A stretch of DNA of 64,000 nucleotides, from the NCBI GenBank assembly GCA_038276395.1, contig JBBQAA010000074.1:62001-126000 (forward strand). Direction: 5' to 3'. Below, in pieces: positions 42,447 to 50,724 of this stretch (its first letter is position 1; each line of letters begins with the position of its first letter). The notes under the pieces were generated by a model. It worked only from the letters and a program-made list of their open reading frames with translations, searched no databases and had not been told where the DNA came from. This stretch comes from JBBQAA01 sp038276395 (GTDB taxonomy: Bacteria > Actinomycetota > Thermoleophilia > Solirubrobacterales > Solirubrobacteraceae). The position numbers and the translations under genes were made by a program.

Positions 42447-43652
42447 GTGCGCACGCTCTCCCTTCCCGCCGCGCGCCGGATCGCGCTGGCCGCGCAGGGA
42501 TTCGCCGAGCCTCGCCCCGACCACGTGACGATGCGCCAGCTCCAGCGGGCGATCGACCGGATCGGCGTCATCCAGATCGACTCGGTCAACGTGCTCGCGC
42601 GGGCCCATCTGCTCCCCCTCTTCAGCCGCCTCGGGCCCTACGACCCAGCGCTGCTCACCCGCGCCGCCGAGCGGCGCCCACGGCGCCTCGTCGAGTACTG
42701 GGCCCACGAGGCGTCGTTCGTGGCCCCCGCGACCCATCGCCTCCTGCGCTGGCGGATGGCCGAGGCCGATGACGCGGCCTGGGGCGGCATGCGCCGCGTG
42801 GCGCGCGAGCACCCCGCGCTCGTCCAGGCCGTCCTCGCCGAGGTCGTCGCGTGCGGGCCGGTCACCGCCGTCGAGCTCGAGGCCGCGCTCGCCCACGTCG
42901 CCCCGGCCTCCGCGCGGGACTGGGGCTGGAACTGGAGCCTCGTCAAGACCGCGCTCGAGTGGCTCTTCTGGAGCGGGCGGGTCGCCGCCGCCGGGCGCAC
43001 GAGCCAGTTCGCCCGGCGCTACGACCTCCCCGAGCGCGTCCTTCCCCCCGAGGTCCACTCCGCCCCCGACCCCACCCCGGAGGAGGCGGCGCGCGCGCTC
43101 GTCACGATCGCCGCGCGGGCTCACGGCGTCGCCACCGAGCCGGCCCTGAGGGACTACTTCCGCCTGCGCCCCGCGCGCTCCCGGGCGGCGGTGGCCGAGC
43201 TCGTCGCCGCCGGCGAGCTCGAGCCGGTCGCGGTCGCAGGTTGGCGCCGGCCCGCCTACATGCACCCGGCGGCGCGCCACCCGCGCCGCGTCGAGGCCCG
43301 CGCGCTGCTCGCGCCCTTCGACCCGCTGGTATGGGAGCGCGCCCGCACCGAGGCGCTCTTCGGCTTCCGCTACCGGCTGGAGATCTACGTGCCCGCCGCG
43401 CGCCGCGTACACGGCTACTACGTCCTGCCCTTCCTGCTGGGCGACGCGCTCGTGGCCCGCGTCGACCTGAAGGCCGATCGCGAGGACGGGATCCTGCGCG
43501 TGCGGGCGGCCCACGCGGAGCCGGAGGCGCCCGCCGCGACGGCCTCAGAGCTCGCGGCCGAGCTCTTCCTGATGGCGGGCTGGCTCGGGCTTCAGGGCGT
43601 CGCCGTCGAGCCGGCCGGCGACCTCGCGCCGGCGCTCGCACGGGCGGTGTAG
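42447..43652 (+). CDS. YcaQ/AlkZ-like winged-helix DNA glycosylase
   Basis: The 401-residue protein belongs to the HTH_42 family that includes the interstrand crosslink glycosylases AlkZ and YcaQ. The start LSLPAARRIALAAQGF, the catalytic Q-x-D motif in VIQIDSVNVLARAH (Gln43, Asp45), LVEYWAHEASFV and the C-terminal LLAPFDPLVWERARTEALFGFRYRLE-type segment all fit. It should excise bulky alkylated bases or crosslinks. It diverges from the propeller lipoprotein and converges on the next gene. Confidence 0.88.
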   Translation: MRTLSLPAARRIALAAQGFAEPRPDHVTMRQLQRAIDRIGVIQIDSVNVLARAHLLPLFSRLGPYDPALLTRAAERRPRRLVEYWAHEASFVAPATHRLLRWRMAEADDAAWGGMRRVAREHPALVQAVLAEVVACGPVTAVELEAALAHVAPASARDWGWNWSLVKTALEWLFWSGRVAAAGRTSQFARRYDLPERVLPPEVHSAPDPTPEEAARALVTIAARAHGVATEPALRDYFRLRPARSRAAVAELVAAGELEPVAVAGWRRPAYMHPAARHPRRVEARALLAPFDPLVWERARTEALFGFRYRLEIYVPAARRVHGYYVLPFLLGDALVARVDLKADREDGILRVRAAHAEPEAPAATASELAAELFLMAGWLGLQGVAVEPAGDLAPALARAV

Positions 43653-43662
43653 GTCCTCCGCG

Positions 43663-44163
43663 TCACCGGCCCCCCTCCTCCGAGGCCTCGGTCGGCTCCC
43701 CGCGCCGCTCCTGCACGATCTCGGCGAGCATGAACTCGAGGCTCTCCACGAGCGCGAAGACGAGCGAGGCGCCGAGCGCCGCGGCGAACCACGCGATCCC
43801 GCCGCCGAGGATCGACGCGAGCCCGCGCGCGGCGGCGATCGCGAGCCCGACCGAGATGAACGCCAGCGCGGTGCCGAGCGTGATGACCTGATCTGAGCCC
43901 TCGTCGAGCGGTTCGCGGAAGCCGTGCGAGACGAGGCCCTCGAGACCGCTGAAGGCGACGACCGCGCCCATGCCGAAGAGGAGCAGGTCCTCGAAGTCCG
44001 GCGCGCCGCGCGCGAGCTGGGTGGCCCCGAAGCTCGCGGTGATCGTGACCGAGTAGCCGAAGGCCGTGGCGTTGCCGTGCAGCGACCCGCGCAGGCCATC
44101 GACCAGGCGCACCCGCAGGCTCTTGCGCCCGCCCTCGCCGTCGGAGCGCTGCTCTTCGGCCAT
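43663..44163 (-). CDS. Integral membrane protein of unknown function
   Basis: The 166-residue protein has four hydrophobic segments (FEDLLLFGMGAVVAFSGLEG, VITLGTALAFISVGLAIAAA, ILGGGIAWFAAALGASLVFA, and a weaker N-terminal one after GNATAFGYSVTITASFG). The N-terminal and C-terminal tails are charged, and the end EERGEPTEASEEGG-like region is acidic. I do not recognise the family. It is convergent with the YcaQ-like gene and is separated by 55 bp from the L,D-transpeptidase gene upstream. Confidence 0.75.
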   Translation of the reverse strand: MAEEQRSDGEGGRKSLRVRLVDGLRGSLHGNATAFGYSVTITASFGATQLARGAPDFEDLLLFGMGAVVAFSGLEGLVSHGFREPLDEGSDQVITLGTALAFISVGLAIAAARGLASILGGGIAWFAAALGASLVFALVESLEFMLAEIVQERRGEPTEASEEGGR

Positions 44164-44218
44164 GCTCGTCCGGTTCGACGCGCGCGGCGGGATTCCCCCG
44201 CGCCGCCTCGGGGCCCCC

Positions 44219-45040
44219 CTAGGAGCGGATGGTCACGGGCGAGCCGAGCGGGACCTGGCGCGCGAGGCGGGTGATCGCGTCGTTGCGGACGCGGATGCAC
44301 CCGTGGGAGACGTCCTGGCCGAGCGCCGAGGGGGCGTTCGTGCCGTGGATACCGATCTGGCCGTCACCGCCGGCGAAGCTCGTGAGCACGCTGGAGTAGG
44401 CGGAGAGCCCGAAGGCGTAGGGGCCGTAGAAGCCGTCGCGGTTCGGGGGTCGCAGGAGGTCAGCGACGAAGTAGCGCCCGTGCGGCGTCGGCGTGACGGC
44501 GCGCCCCGTGCCGATGCTCGTATCGAGGATCCTGCGCCCGCTGCGCCAGGCGATCAGGCGATGGGAGCGCAGGCGGACCTCGAGGGTGTAGGAGGTGATC
44601 GCGAGCCGCAGCTCCCGGGCGCGGACCCACGCCTTGGCGCGATCGGGCCGGACGGGGAGGAAGACCTGCACCCAGCCGCGCTTCTGCCCGGCCACGAGGA
44701 AGACGAGCGGAGCGTGGTGGTTGGCTACGGGCAGGCCCTGCAGCACGCGTCCACCGCCCCGCTGACCCGGCTTCTCGTACAGGTGCACCGAGCCTGTCCG
44801 GGCCCGGCCCACGAGGGACTGCCCGTGCCCGAGCCGGCGCGAGATGACCTTCGCCCGGTCGAACCGGTGCGCCGACGGGCGAGCGGACGGGAAGCCCGCC
44901 AGCGAGCCGGGCGCGCCGCCGCCGCCGCCCCCGCCCGAGGAGGAGAGCGCGGCGCGAGCGCTGAGCGCCACCGCCGCCGAGATCAGCAGAAGGCCGATCC
45001 CGGCGACGGTCCGGACGGGAATGGACCGGGGCAGGCGCAC
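44219..45040 (-). CDS. L,D-transpeptidase (YkuD domain)
   Basis: The 273-residue exported protein has an N-terminal membrane/signal segment (VAGIGLLLISAAVALSARAA) and a Gly/Pro linker. An SH3-like region follows (LYEKPGQRGGGRVLQGLPVA, GWVQVFLPVRPDRAKAWVRA), then a C-terminal YkuD domain with HGTNAPSALGQDVSHGCIRV, where His246 and Cys248 are the catalytic pair. Such enzymes form 3-3 peptidoglycan cross-links. The start is GTG. It is last in the minus-strand run beginning with the trans-sulfuration gene. Confidence 0.92.
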   Translation of the reverse strand: MRLPRSIPVRTVAGIGLLLISAAVALSARAALSSSGGGGGGGAPGSLAGFPSARPSAHRFDRAKVISRRLGHGQSLVGRARTGSVHLYEKPGQRGGGRVLQGLPVANHHAPLVFLVAGQKRGWVQVFLPVRPDRAKAWVRARELRLAITSYTLEVRLRSHRLIAWRSGRRILDTSIGTGRAVTPTPHGRYFVADLLRPPNRDGFYGPYAFGLSAYSSVLTSFAGGDGQIGIHGTNAPSALGQDVSHGCIRVRNDAITRLARQVPLGSPVTIRS

Positions 45041-45055
45041 GTCGCGAGCGGGGCT

Positions 45056-45787
45056 CTAGCCCGTCATCGACGGCTGGCCGCTCGTCGAGCCGCCCGCCGA
45101 GGCGGCGCCCGCCGAGGTGATGAACCCGGTGCCCTGGACGGCCTGCAGCACCTCGGACATCGAGGCCGCGGGCTGGAACGCGTCCGGCGCCGGCGTCCCG
45201 TTCTGGCCCTTGGAGATGATGTTCGCCATCCACGAGGCGTGGCGCGCCTCGACCGGCAGGATCGACGCCGCCGCCGCCAGCACCGGCTTGGCCTTGATGT
45301 TGCCGGCTTGGCCGAGGTAGGCCTTGACGCCGGTGTTCTCGAGCACGAGCGAGGTCTGCTGGAAGCTCGACTGGTTGCTCGTGGTGCCCTTGAAGTTGAA
45401 CGAGGGCTTCTTGACGGCCTTCGACCCGAGGGTCTTCTTGAGCGCGGCGACATGGGCGTTCTCATCTCCGGCGACATCCTTGGCGAACGTCGCCGTCTCG
45501 CCGGAGAGCGCCTTCTTCGAGACCGCCTCGTTGTAGAACGTCGACTCGAGGTACTCGAGCGTCAGCGCGAAGTTGAGGATGTTGATGTCCCCCTGCGAGA
45601 CACCGCCCGCGGCCATGGCCTGGGAGAGCGGGCCCGCGGTGGCGAACACGAGGCCGCCGCCGGCGAAGGCGCCCGCGCGGCGCAGGAACGACGAGCGGGT
45701 CTGACCGTCGACGCGGGACGCGGCCTCCTCGAGCGCGCCGTCGCGATCGAGCTCGGCGAACGTGGGAATGAGATCTGAGCTGTTCAT
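45056..45787 (-). CDS. Ferritin-like domain protein, copy 1
   Basis: The 243-residue protein has a signal-like segment (FLRRAGAFAGGGLVFATAGP) and a Ferritin_2-type four-helix domain: INILNFALTLEYLESTFYNE, ENAHVAALKKTLG and LPVEARHASWMANI give the glutamate and histidine ligand pattern. The signal resembles a Tat leader that lacks a canonical S/T-RR motif. It is a paralogue of the next gene, probably by tandem duplication. An envelope metal or redox function is inferred. Confidence 0.85.
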   Translation of the reverse strand: MNSSDLIPTFAELDRDGALEEAASRVDGQTRSSFLRRAGAFAGGGLVFATAGPLSQAMAAGGVSQGDINILNFALTLEYLESTFYNEAVSKKALSGETATFAKDVAGDENAHVAALKKTLGSKAVKKPSFNFKGTTSNQSSFQQTSLVLENTGVKAYLGQAGNIKAKPVLAAAASILPVEARHASWMANIISKGQNGTPAPDAFQPAASMSEVLQAVQGTGFITSAGAASAGGSTSGQPSMTG

Positions 45788-45819
45788 GGGATTCGGGTTC
45801 CTTGTCCGTAGAGGTGGGT

Positions 45820-46491
45820 TCAGCCCTTGATGAAGCCGGTCTGCTTGACCGCGGCCAGGACCTCCGACATCGACTTCGGGGGGCTGAAGGCGTTCGGGGC
45901 GGGCGACGGGTTCGAGCCCGCGCCGTTGATGTCCCGGATCCAGGCGGCGTGGCGCGCCTCGACGGGCAGGATCGAGCCGGCGGCCATGAGCACGGCCGGC
46001 GTCTTGATCGCCGTGGCCTGGCCCTGGTAGGCCGAGACGCCGGTGTCCTCAAGGAGCTGCGAGGTGGCGGCGAACTTCTTCCTGTCCCCTGTCGTGCCCT
46101 TGAAGTCGAACGTCGGCTTCTTGCCCGCGGCCGACCCGAGCGCCTTCTGCAGCGCCTCGACGTGCGCGGTCTCGTGCGCGGCGACCGTGGTGGCGAACAC
46201 CTTGAGCGAGCCGTCGAGCTTGCCCTTGGCGAGCGCCTCGCTGTAGAACGCCGCCTCGAGGTACTCGAGCGTCAGCGCGTAGTTGAGGATCTTGACGTCG
46301 CTCTTCGGCGTCGCCGCTCCGGCGAAGGCGAGGGGCAGGCCGCCGATCAGGGCGCCGCCGCCGACGAAGGCGCCGGACCACTTGAGGAAGGAGGCGCGAT
46401 CAGAGACGCTCTCCGCCGCCTCACGCAGCGCGCCATCGGTATCGAGCTCTTCGAGCGTCGGAACGTCGGGGTCGTATCCGGCCATGGTCAT
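45820..46491 (-). CDS. Ferritin-like domain protein, copy 2
   Basis: The 223-residue paralogue of the preceding entry shares the layout, with PTLEELDTDGALREAAESVS at the start, a hydrophobic segment (AFVGGGALIGGLPLAFAGAA), VKILNYALTLEYLEAAFYSE, HETAHVEALQKALG and LPVEARHAAWIRDI. It is 20 residues shorter at the C-terminus. It lies 32 bp upstream of copy 1 and 15 bp after the cupredoxin gene, so all three should be cotranscribed. Confidence 0.85.
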   Translation of the reverse strand: MTMAGYDPDVPTLEELDTDGALREAAESVSDRASFLKWSGAFVGGGALIGGLPLAFAGAATPKSDVKILNYALTLEYLEAAFYSEALAKGKLDGSLKVFATTVAAHETAHVEALQKALGSAAGKKPTFDFKGTTGDRKKFAATSQLLEDTGVSAYQGQATAIKTPAVLMAAGSILPVEARHAAWIRDINGAGSNPSPAPNAFSPPKSMSEVLAAVKQTGFIKG

Positions 46492-46506
46492 TCTCCTTCT
46501 CTCTGG

Positions 46507-46965
46507 TCAGCGCACGACGACGGTGCCGTGCATGAACGGGTGAAAATCGCAGTGGTACTTGAACGTGCCGGCCTTCGAGAACTTGATCGTCTTCGTGTCC
46601 CCCTGCTGGAGATTGCCGGTGTCAAAGCTCCCCTTGCCGGCCGAGGCCGTGTGGTTCGACGAGTCCGTGTTCTTCCAGGTGACCGACTGCCCGGCCCTGA
46701 CGGTGATGGTCTTCGGCTTGTACTTGAAGTCGGCGATCGTCACCTTGGTCCCGCCCCCGGAGGCGGTGGAGGAGCCCTTCTTCGACGTGGGAGTCGTCTT
46801 GGCCGGCGTGGACGTGGTCTTGGCCGAGGAGCTCGAACCCGAGGAGCCCGACGAGGACGGGCTCGACTTCGAGGAGGAGGAGCCGCACCCGGCGAGGAGG
46901 ACGAGGCCCAGCACAGCGGCGATCGTGGTGAGACGTGCGGACATGTCGAGGTGTTCGCGGGACAC
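46507..46965 (-). CDS. Cupredoxin-domain lipoprotein
   Basis: The 152-residue protein has a signal with lipobox LLAGC, a Ser/Thr/Lys-rich linker of about 45 residues and a C-terminal cupredoxin fold. The type 1 copper ligands are visible as His in SSNHTASAG and the Cys, His and Met of YHCDFHPFMHG. The GTG at 46965 has a GGAGG upstream; an ATG at 46944 is an alternative. A small blue copper protein in the envelope is expected, with a role in electron transfer or copper handling beside the ferritin-like genes. Confidence 0.88.
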   Translation of the reverse strand: MSREHLDMSARLTTIAAVLGLVLLAGCGSSSSKSSPSSSGSSGSSSSAKTTSTPAKTTPTSKKGSSTASGGGTKVTIADFKYKPKTITVRAGQSVTWKNTDSSNHTASAGKGSFDTGNLQQGDTKTIKFSKAGTFKYHCDFHPFMHGTVVVR

Positions 46966-46997
46966 CGTCCCTCCGGATCACCTGTGGGCGATGGCGC

Positions 46998-48554
46998 TCA
47001 CCGGGCCCGCGTGGCGTACTGGATGATCGAGCGGTCGATCAGCCACTCCACCGGCGCGCGGTCGTCGGTGAGCAGGGTCCCGCCGGCCAGCGGCGGCGCG
47101 AGGCGGGAGGCGAGCATCACGCCGGGCAGGCGCAGCGGCGGCGCCAGGGCGGGGACCGCCCGTCGCAGACGGGCGGCGGACACCGACCGCCCGGCGATGA
47201 GCAGCGTGTTGGTCCGGCGCACGGGGTCTCGCCGCACGACCCCGAAGACGGTCCGGATGGTCCGGGTCAGCGCCCGCTCGAGTGTCTCGGATCCGACGGG
47301 GTGCCCCACGTTGATGAGGAGCACCCCGCCCGGGGTGAGGTGGGAGCGCACGAGCGCGAAGAACTCCCGCGTCGCCAGGTAGAACGGGACGTAGGGCTGG
47401 CGGTAGGCATCGACGAAGATTGCGTCGTAGCGCGTCTTCGAGGCACGCAGGAAGGGCCGGGCGTCGGCGGTGACGAAGCGCAGTCGCGGGCCCCGGAGGT
47501 CGAAGTAGCGGCGGCCGATCTCGGTCAGGCGACCGTCGATCTCGACGGCGTCGACCGCCGTGCGCGGGTAGAAGTGCCCGTAGGCCCGCGCGGTCGTGCC
47601 CGCGGCGTCCCCGAGGATGGCGACGTTGCGCGGCGGGGAAGGGAGCGCCGCGAGCGGGCCGAGCAGGAAGTCGTCCCAGTAGTCCCCCGTCAGGTAGCGC
47701 CCGGGCCGGTAGACGGAGTGCACGGCGAGCCCCTCGTTCAGCTCGAGCCGGCGCGTGCCGTCGGGGGCCTTGACGACCCGCGCGTACTGGTAGGGGGTCT
47801 CGGTCTCGTAGATGACCTTCCCGTCGATCGAGTTGGTCCGGATCGGGCCGAGTGGCAGGGCGAGGAGCCCGAGGACCGCGGCCGGCGCCAGCAGCGCCGC
47901 GCGCGCGAGGCCGAGCCCGGCCGTCAGCGTCAGGACGAGCGCGAAGATGAGGAACGTGCGGTGGGTGCCGACGAACGGGACCAGCAGCAGCGCGGCCAGG
48001 AACGTGCCGAAGAGCGAGCCGGCCGTCGAGATCGCGAACAGCCGCCCGGATACGGCGCCGGCGCGCTCGACGTCCTGCACCGAGAGCCGGACGGCGTAGG
48101 GCGAAACCGCCCCGAGCAGCAGGACGGGCCCGGCGATCAGCACCGAGACCGCGGCCAGCGACCCGAGCGCCGCCCCGGCCGAGATCGAGTTGAGCGCCCC
48201 GACGGCGACCTCCAGCACCGGCTGGGAGGCGAAGGGGGTCGCGGCGAGGAGCAGCCCGGCGGCGAGGACGAGGCGCCGGAGCCCGCGCAGGGTGGGATGG
48301 CGGTCGGCCAGCCGCCCTCCCCACCAGTAGCCGATCGAGAGCGCCAGGAGCACGGTGGCGATCGTGTTGGCCCACACGATCGTCGAGGCGCCGAAGTAGG
48401 GCGCCACGAGCCGCGCCGCGGCGATCTCCGTGCCGAGACTGCAGGCGCCGACGACGAAGACGACGAAGCGGAGCTGGGCGAGCGGGCGGCGGGTGCCGGC
48501 GTCCGCGCCGGTGCGGCGGCGGCGGAGAACCCGGGGACGCGTGGCTACGGCCAT
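46998..48554 (-). CDS. Membrane-fused spermidine synthase-like protein
   Basis: The 518-residue protein has about eight N-terminal helices (to about residue 245) and a C-terminal spermidine-synthase-like methyltransferase fold. The latter includes YQYARVVKAPDGTRRLELNE, LGDAAGTTARAYGHFYP (GxG cofactor loop), AVDAVEIDGRLTEIGRRYFD and YDAIFVDAYRQPYVPFYLAT. The DAYR replaces the D-S/A-x-D of true polyamine synthases, so activity is uncertain. Such fusions are common in actinobacteria with no proven role. It overlaps the trans-sulfuration gene by 10 bp. Confidence 0.87.
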   Translation of the reverse strand: MAVATRPRVLRRRRTGADAGTRRPLAQLRFVVFVVGACSLGTEIAAARLVAPYFGASTIVWANTIATVLLALSIGYWWGGRLADRHPTLRGLRRLVLAAGLLLAATPFASQPVLEVAVGALNSISAGAALGSLAAVSVLIAGPVLLLGAVSPYAVRLSVQDVERAGAVSGRLFAISTAGSLFGTFLAALLLVPFVGTHRTFLIFALVLTLTAGLGLARAALLAPAAVLGLLALPLGPIRTNSIDGKVIYETETPYQYARVVKAPDGTRRLELNEGLAVHSVYRPGRYLTGDYWDDFLLGPLAALPSPPRNVAILGDAAGTTARAYGHFYPRTAVDAVEIDGRLTEIGRRYFDLRGPRLRFVTADARPFLRASKTRYDAIFVDAYRQPYVPFYLATREFFALVRSHLTPGGVLLINVGHPVGSETLERALTRTIRTVFGVVRRDPVRRTNTLLIAGRSVSAARLRRAVPALAPPLRLPGVMLASRLAPPLAGGTLLTDDRAPVEWLIDRSIIQYATRAR

Positions 48555-49669
48555 GCGGGAGATCGCGGAGGAGGCGCGCCGCGGGCGATCCGCTCAGGCT
48601 GACCCGCGGAGATCAGCGCCGCGTCGAGATCCGCCCAGAGATCCTCCACGTCCTCGCAGCCCACGCTCAGGCGGATGAGACCCGGCGGGATGTGGTCCTG
48701 GCCTGGGTGCGCGCCGCGCCGCTCCATCGTCGTCTCGACGCCCCCGAGGCTCGTGGCGTGGCGGATCACGCGCGCGCCCGCGCAGGCCCGGTCGGCGGCT
48801 TCGGTATCCGCGAGCTCGAAGGAGACGACGGCGCCCGTGCCCGGGTAGCGCACGCGCGTCACGGCCGCGTGGTGGGCGAGCCGTTCGGCCAGCGCCGCCG
48901 CGCTCGCCGAGGCGTGGCGCAGGCGCAGCGGCAGCGTGCGGGCGCCGCGCAGCGCGAGGAAGCACTCGAGCGTCCCCGGGGTCGCCCCCGCCAGCCCGCG
49001 CGCGCCGCGCAGGCGTTCGACCTCGGCGGGGTCGGCGGCGACGGCCACCCCGAGCAGGAGGTCCGAGTGCCCGCCGATGAACTTCGTCGCCGAGTGCACG
49101 ACCACGTCGGCCCCGAACGCGAGCGGCCGCTGCCCGAGCGGCGTGGCGAAGGTGTTGTCAACGACCACGCGCGTCCCCGCGCGCCGGGGCGCGGCGCAGA
49201 TCCCCGCGACGTCCGCGACCTCGAGGAGCGGGTTCGAGGGGGATTCGACCCACAGCAGGTCGGCTTCCTGAGCTCGGGCGACCCAGTGCGGGTCCACCAC
49301 CGGGAGGCGCTCGACCCTCCAGCCGTGATCGCGCGCGCCGGCCGCGGCGAGGCCGGCCACGCCCTGGTAGCAGTCCTCACCGAGCACGAGGTGCGCCCCG
49401 CTCCGGAGCTGCCCGAGGACCGCCGCGCACGCCGCCATCCCCGAGGCGAACGCGACGGCGCTCCCGCCCTCGAGCCCGCCGATCAGCGCCTCGAAGGCCT
49501 CCCAGCCCGCGGTCGCCTCGTTGCGGCTGTACATCCGCTCGGCGCCGAGGACGAAGGTCGAGGCGGGCACGAGCGGCGTGTTCAGCGGCTCACCCGGCCC
49601 GTCAGGGCGCCCGCCCACGACGGCCCAGGTCTCGGGCGACATGTCCCCGGGCCGCAGCACGGACCCCAC
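48545..49669 (-). CDS. Trans-sulfuration family PLP enzyme (cystathionine gamma-synthase-like)
   Basis: The 374-residue enzyme of the Cys/Met metabolism PLP family has YSRNEATAGWEAFEALIGGL, AVAFASGMAA, the cofactor aspartate in VVDNTFATPLGQRPL, and Lys196 in HSATKFIGGHSD that binds PLP. The C-terminal SLGGVETTMERRG...IPPGLIRLSVGCEDVEDL is the substrate region. Cystathionine gamma-synthase or gamma-lyase cannot be separated by eye. The start may be 49669 or 49642. It heads a minus-strand run. Confidence 0.9.
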   Translation of the reverse strand: MGSVLRPGDMSPETWAVVGGRPDGPGEPLNTPLVPASTFVLGAERMYSRNEATAGWEAFEALIGGLEGGSAVAFASGMAACAAVLGQLRSGAHLVLGEDCYQGVAGLAAAGARDHGWRVERLPVVDPHWVARAQEADLLWVESPSNPLLEVADVAGICAAPRRAGTRVVVDNTFATPLGQRPLAFGADVVVHSATKFIGGHSDLLLGVAVAADPAEVERLRGARGLAGATPGTLECFLALRGARTLPLRLRHASASAAALAERLAHHAAVTRVRYPGTGAVVSFELADTEAADRACAGARVIRHATSLGGVETTMERRGAHPGQDHIPPGLIRLSVGCEDVEDLWADLDAALISAGQPERIARGAPPPRSPAWP

Positions 49670-50340
49670 GGTAGTCAGGCGCGCCGACCGGCTCAGCGGG
49701 TGAAGAGCCCGGCGTAGGCCGGGTCTCGGACGGGTTGCCGCGCGACCCCCGGTGCAGCGTGCTCTCGTTCATGTTCCGGCAGAGCGTTCTGCGCCAGGTT
49801 CGCTTCCGGTGCTCGGCGTCGTCCTGGCTCTCGCCCGGCGACACTGCGACGCGGCTCATCGCGCCGTCGGCCCCCACCACGGACCGGCCGGCGATCGACG
49901 AGCCGTCGACGAGCTCGACGCACAGCTCGGTACGCCGGCGATCCGGCCGTGGGCGGCGCGCCCGCGCCCAGCGGGAGACGGCGCGACGGCGCAATCCTGA
50001 CACCAGCGGACGCCGCGGGGATCGAGCGGTCAGCAGGGAGCCCGGTCTCTACACGTTCTGCTCACTGCCCGAGCCACGGATTCCGTGGCACGACTGTTGG
50101 CGACCGAGATCGTCATCCGCAAGTGCTGTCCCATCGGACCGCCGCTCGCGAGGAGGAGTAGCAGCGCCCCGTCGAACGGTCACGGGATCGGCAGGGGCGA
50201 TAGACCGAGCAGCCACCACAGCGGCGTCGGGATCCGGTCGTCCCGCGCCAAGAGCCTGACAGCGCCATCGCCCGACCGAAGCGCCGCGACAACGATCTCA
50301 TAGACGCGATCCCCGAAGGAAAGATGAACGCCTGAAATGT
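49670..50340. other. Gene-poor interval with decayed coding fragments
   Basis: Apart from the fragment and small ORF listed separately, this 670-bp interval holds no intact gene I can support. Codon pattern is broken, long frames on the two strands disagree with each other, and a 17-bp palindrome GCCACGGATTCCGTGGC lies at 50073-50089. The sequence marks the entry to the accessory zone that ends near 53.5 kb. Confidence 0.5.
49848..49931 (-). pseudogene. Fragment resembling an FAD-dependent monooxygenase
   Basis: The minus strand reads LCVELVDGSSIAGRSVVGAD then GAMSRV, which looks like the DG motif region of UbiH/PHBH-type flavin monooxygenases (VxxDGxxxxGxxxVGADGxxSxVR). No Rossmann GxGxxG start or substrate domain is found nearby. 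It is probably a gene remnant, but a short match like this could be chance. Confidence 0.3.
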
Positions 50341-50347
50341 CTATCAT
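50180..50347 (-). CDS. Possible 55-aa ORF overlapping the arsR promoter
   Basis: An ATG frame at 50347 encodes VHLSFGDRVYEIVVAALRSG and a C-terminal IPTPLWWLLGLSPLPIP segment before a TGA stop. It diverges from the ArsR gene and its start codon lies 9 bp from that gene's ATG, so both would use the same AT-rich promoter patch. No family is recognised; the ORF may be the tail of a lost gene. Confidence 0.3.
   Translation of the reverse strand: MIDISGVHLSFGDRVYEIVVAALRSGDGAVRLLARDDRIPTPLWWLLGLSPLPIP
50342..50347 (+). promoter_or_regulatory. Candidate -10 element for the arsR/CDF operon
   Basis: TATCAT ends 8 bp before the ArsR ATG in a locally AT-rich patch (50331-50347), implying a leaderless transcript. 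GAAC at 50326 and GTTC at 50350 are mirror halves that may be part of an ArsR operator. No canonical -35 is visible. Confidence 0.35.
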
Positions 50348-50355
50348 GTGTTCCT

Positions 50356-50724
50356 ATGAGCCACGGCGTTGCAGGCCACACGCCCACTCCCGAGATCGAT
50401 GCGGAGCTCGCGCGTGTGGTCGCCGAGCGGATGCAGATGCTGGCCGCGCCGTCCAGAGTGCAGATCCTCGGTCGTCTGAAGCAAGGAGCGTGCTCGGTCG
50501 GGGTGCTCGCCGAGGCTGTTGGGATGGAGTCCTCCGCCGTCTCACATCAGCTTCGGGCGCTGCGCCACCTGGGGTTGGTGATCGGCGAGCGTCGCGGCAA
50601 GCATGTCGTCTACGGGTTGCATGACACCCATGTCGCGGAGCTACTCGATCAAGCCGTCTTCCACGTCCAGCATCTCACCCTCGGCGCGCGAGACCTGATC
50701 CCGATCCCGGCAGAGACCTCGTGA
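50356..50724 (+). CDS. ArsR/SmtB-family metal-responsive repressor
   Basis: The 122-residue regulator has the winged-helix pattern of ArsR/SmtB proteins: LAAPSRVQILGRLKQGACSV, GMESSAVSHQLRALRHLGLV, and GKHVVYGLHDTHVAELLDQAVFHVQH. The C-terminal helix carries a DxHxxxL(x)nHVxH set, as in the alpha-5 zinc/cobalt site of SmtB, CzrA and NmtR. It overlaps the efflux gene (GTGA) and should derepress it when metal binds. Confidence 0.9.
   Translation: MSHGVAGHTPTPEIDAELARVVAERMQMLAAPSRVQILGRLKQGACSVGVLAEAVGMESSAVSHQLRALRHLGLVIGERRGKHVVYGLHDTHVAELLDQAVFHVQHLTLGARDLIPIPAETS

Noticed and set aside
43545..44300. Minus-strand frame overlapping the four-helix membrane protein and YcaQ-like gene
   Set aside because: It is Arg/Ser-rich shadow sequence; the frame at 43663-44163 has clear membrane segments and a proper start.
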